From: Methylocapsa aurea
GTDB lineage: Bacteria > Pseudomonadota > Alphaproteobacteria > Rhizobiales > Beijerinckiaceae
Reading direction: 5' to 3'
DNA: 64,000 bases
Assembly (NCBI RefSeq): GCF_000746085.1
Contig: NZ_JQKO01000001.1
Coordinates: 596,575 to 660,574 of the forward strand
Positions 61,704 through 64,000 of the stretch are shown one piece after another. How positions within the stretch are numbered: position 1 is the stretch's first letter; every line of letters starts with the position of its first letter. Made by a program: the position numbers and the translations under genes. The notes under the pieces are model-generated. The model saw only the letters and a list, made by a program, of their open reading frames with translations, had not been told where the DNA came from and ran no database searches.

Positions 61704-64000
61704 CGGATGAGCATTTGGGGTGGGTTTGAGTTGACGGCTCCTGGGGGGTGGATTGAGCCGATTTTATCGGCGCGCATCTTGGAGCGCAGCTCCTCGGCGA
61801 CGAAGGAGGCGTCGACGCCGTCGCGAATGATCTGCGGCCGGACGAAGATGATCAGTTCCGTGCGCTTCAGTCGCGTTCCGGCATTGTTGACGAAGGCTTC
61901 GCCGAGGATCGGAATCTGGTCGAGAATCGGGATCCCGGCGCGGTCGCCGCTCTGGTCGTCGCTGACGAGGCCGGCGAGCAAGACCGTCTGGCCGGTCGTC
62001 ACCATGATCGAGCTCTTGACCTTGCGCTCCGCGATCGTCGGCGTGAGATTGGGGGCGACCGTCCGGCAATTCTGGCATTGGCTGATCTCCTGCTCGATGT
62101 CGAGCAGGACATTGCCATTGGCGTTGATCCGCGGCTGGATGCGCAAGATAATGCCCGTATTGCGGTAATTGATGGAATTGATGACCGGGGCGAGCGCAAC
62201 CGTGCTCTGGCTTTGTTGAACCTGGATAGGTATCTGATCGCCGACGGTCAGGGTCGCCACCTGATTGTCGACGACGACAAGGGAGGGATTCGAAAGGATT
62301 TTGACAGTGGTGTAATCATGCAAGGCGTTGATGATGACATGCGGGGTGAGTTTGGAGCCGAGCATGAGATTGAAGCCCGGCAGGCTCGCGCTCGGCAGCC
62401 CGCTCGACGCCGAGTTGATCGCCTGGACGCCATTGGAAAACGAATGCAGGGTGTTGAGGCTTCCCAGAAAGAATTGGACGCCATAGGCGAGCTGGTCGGT
62501 GAGGGTGACTTCGGCGATGGTCAGGTCGACCGCAACCTGAAGGCGTGGACGGTCAAGCTGCTGCAGCGCCTTTTCGATGATCCGATAATGCTCCCGATTG
62601 GCGTAAATCACCACCGCGTTGTTTGGGACGTCGGCCATGATCTTGACCCCCGGCAAGAGCGCGCTCCCGCCCGCGCCGCTGGAGCCGCCGCCGCCCAAGC
62701 CGCCGCCGCCGGTCAGCCCGCCGCGCCCGCCAAACGAGCCGCCGGCCTCCGAAGAAGAGCCGCCGCCTGAACCCATGCCCGAGCCTGAGCCCAGGCCTGA
62801 ACCCGATCCGGAGCCCAAGCCTGAACCCAAGCCTGAACCCAAGCCCGAGCCTGAGCTCGAGCCTGAACCCGACTGGCCGGAAGAGGAGCCAAGCGCTCCG
62901 AACGGCGATGAACCCTGCGCCGACGACCCGCCGGTCTGCCCCTCCGTCGTCGACAGGCTCCCCGCCGCGCCGCCGGGGGCGATCTGATTGGCGGCGGAAT
63001 CCAGCGAAGCGCCCCCGCCCCCGACGAATAAATCGCTGAGCAGCTTGGCGATCTGGCGCGCGTCGCCGTAGCGGACGCGGTAGACCTTGACGCCGGTGCT
63101 GGTCGTCGCCGACCCATCGAGGCGGCTGATCCATGTCCCGGCGGTTTTCAGCAATTCCGGCTTGCGCGCCACCACCAGGATGGCGTTCGAATGGCCGACC
63201 GGCTGGAGCTTGACCAGGTTCTGGCTCAGTCCGCCTTCGCCCGAATCGAGGATCTTTTCGAGTTCGGCGATCAACGGCTCGGGCGCGGTGTTGTTGACCG
63301 GGAAAATGCCGACCGATTGGCCGCGCATCCAATCCGCGTCGAAACTGAGCACGGTGTCGATCGCGGTGCGGCGCTCGATCCCATTGCCGATGACGACGAG
63401 GAGATTGCTGCCCGGATCCGAGCGGATCGACCCGGCCTTCGCCGCGAAGCCGTCCAGAAGCTTCACGATCGTTTGCACCGAGACATGCTGCAGCGGGATC
63501 ACCGTCACCCCATAGCCGGGCTCCTGCCCTTGGCCGGCCCGATCGACGCCGCCGCCGCCGATCGCGTCGTCGGCCGGCATGACCCGGTAGCCGCCGGCGT
63601 CATGCACCAGAACCGAGTTGCTGGTGCGCAAGGCGCTTTCCAGGACAAACAGCAGATTGGCTTTCGGAATCGGCCGGCCAGAGGACAGGCTGACGGTCCC
63701 CTGCACCCGCGGATCGATCGTATAGCCGAGCCCAAGAATATCGCCCAGAATGACCTTGGCGACCGCCGTCACCGGCGTATTCTCGAAGTTCAGATCGACG
63801 CCCTCGCCCTTGCCGCCCGCGCCCTTGCCGTTCGGGCCGCCGACGCCGCCCAACGGCCGCGCCGCCGACGCGCCGCCGACCCCATAATAGACCTGCGGCC
63901 GGTCCCCGACCCCGGTTTCGACATTGACGGCCTCCGCCGCCCGCGGCGCGCGCGGCTGCAGATCGAGGCCGCGCACATGGTCCATCGCGTCCGGCAGCTC
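61700..64000 (-). CDS. gspD: Type II secretion secretin, 5' end cut by the window
   Basis: The frame is open to the last base, so the gene starts upstream of the window; at least 766 codons are present. N domains: VDLNFENTPVTAVAKVILGD, YTIDPRVQGTVSLSSGRPI, VYRVRYGDARQIAKLLSDLF. Between N domains and the rest is a long Gly/Ser-rich segment (about 62730-62880). NAVVIYANREHYRIIEKALQ and LSNPSLVVVDNQVATLTVGD, then GIPILDQIPILGEAFVNN and RTELIIFVRPQIIRDGVDA are the secretin core. It forms the outer-membrane pore. It is coupled to the prepilin peptidase. Confidence 0.93.
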   Translation of the reverse strand, partial: ELPDAMDHVRGLDLQPRAPRAAEAVNVETGVGDRPQVYYGVGGASAARPLGGVGGPNGKGAGGKGEGVDLNFENTPVTAVAKVILGDILGLGYTIDPRVQGTVSLSSGRPIPKANLLFVLESALRTSNSVLVHDAGGYRVMPADDAIGGGGVDRAGQGQEPGYGVTVIPLQHVSVQTIVKLLDGFAAKAGSIRSDPGSNLLVVIGNGIERRTAIDTVLSFDADWMRGQSVGIFPVNNTAPEPLIAELEKILDSGEGGLSQNLVKLQPVGHSNAILVVARKPELLKTAGTWISRLDGSATTSTGVKVYRVRYGDARQIAKLLSDLFVGGGGASLDSAANQIAPGGAAGSLSTTEGQTGGSSAQGSSPFGALGSSSGQSGSGSSSGSGLGSGLGSGLGSGSGSGLGSGSGMGSGGGSSSEAGGSFGGRGGLTGGGGLGGGGSSGAGGSALLPGVKIMADVPNNAVVIYANREHYRIIEKALQQLDRPRLQVAVDLTIAEVTLTDQLAYGVQFFLGSLNTLHSFSNGVQAINSASSGLPSASLPGFNLMLGSKLTPHVIINALHDYTTVKILSNPSLVVVDNQVATLTVGDQIPIQVQQSQSTVALAPVINSINYRNTGIILRIQPRINANGNVLLDIEQEISQCQNCRTVAPNLTPTIAERKVKSSIMVTTGQTVLLAGLVSDDQSGDRAGIPILDQIPILGEAFVNNAGTRLKRTELIIFVRPQIIRDGVDASFVAEELRSKMRADKIGSIHPPGAVNSNPPQMLIR
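62771..62872. repeat. 12-bp tandem repeat coding for Gly/Ser residues in gspD
   Basis: Units of the type AAGCCTGAACCC recur exactly or nearly so across this stretch. On the minus strand they encode G-S-G-L-type motifs inside gspD. The repeat is in frame, so length changes of 12 bases would not break the gene. Confidence 0.8.

Noticed and set aside
62771..62872. CRISPR-like array
   Set aside because: The 12-bp units are directly adjacent without spacers and are in frame within gspD.

Overview
The window looks like chromosomal DNA of a high-GC alphaproteobacterium of the order Hyphomicrobiales (Rhizobiales). Supporting signs are a circularly permuted two-piece ssrA gene, the alphaproteobacterial form of SspB, a DUF4169 protein, an RNase E whose S1 domain is split by a long acidic insert, and dispersed GAGCAT-type palindromes. 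A Beijerinckiaceae/Methylocystaceae-like host is plausible but is inference only. There is no integrase, transposase, phage structural gene, CRISPR array or rRNA operon.

Layout. 1-2.2 kb: the end of a PepSY-type membrane protein, a flavodoxin-fold reductase and a PuuD-like membrane protein. 2.5-6.4 kb: the periplasmic glucan genes opgG and opgH. 6.5-9.4 kb: an accessory patch with a methyltransferase, a family 2 glycosyltransferase, an AT-richer FkbM-type methyltransferase broken by an in-frame stop, and a decayed second copy of the first methyltransferase. 9.4-12.8 kb: ppdK and an HdeD-like gene. 13.7-18.6 kb: dxs, an unknown gene and two RNA methyltransferase genes (tlyA and an RlmD-type enzyme). 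18.7-25.6 kb: rhomboid protease, prfB with its programmed frameshift, a small unknown gene, a class A penicillin-binding protein and a cell-wall amidase. 26.5-29.7 kb: rne with a strong terminator. 29.7-37.8 kb: small metabolic and redox genes, tRNA-Trp, and a DUF5131/phosphoribosyltransferase group of unknown role. 37.8-38.3 kb: a broken hicB antitoxin and a palindromic repeat. 38.3-43.1 kb: uvrD, then a stand-alone fusion of a trypsin-like protease with a DNA/RNA endonuclease. 43.3-47.7 kb: aldo/keto reductase and AsmA-like protein. 47.8-49.2 kb: ssrA, sspB, DUF4169 and a ribbon-helix-helix gene, all on the minus strand. 49.2-59.7 kb: CAAX-type protease, thyA, transporter, GNAT, folA, hflK, hflC, mgtC-like, DUF2252 and a DegP-type protease. 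59.8-64 kb: tRNA-Pro, tRNA-Gly, a Sel1-repeat protein, a prepilin peptidase and the type II secretin gene gspD, which runs off the window.

Functional links. ssrA (tag ANDNYAPVAVAA) lies directly upstream of sspB, whose product delivers tagged proteins to ClpXP. thyA and folA both serve the thymidylate/folate cycle. hflK, hflC and degP contribute to envelope protein quality control. The amidase and penicillin-binding protein act on peptidoglycan. The prepilin peptidase and gspD overlap by four bases and are probably one operon.

The least ordinary loci are the protease-endonuclease fusion at 41.0-43.1 kb, the ssrA-sspB neighbourhood, the decayed sugar-modification patch at 8.2-9.4 kb, the interrupted hicB, the 15-bp tandem repeat upstream of rne, and a family of large palindromes in intergenic DNA.
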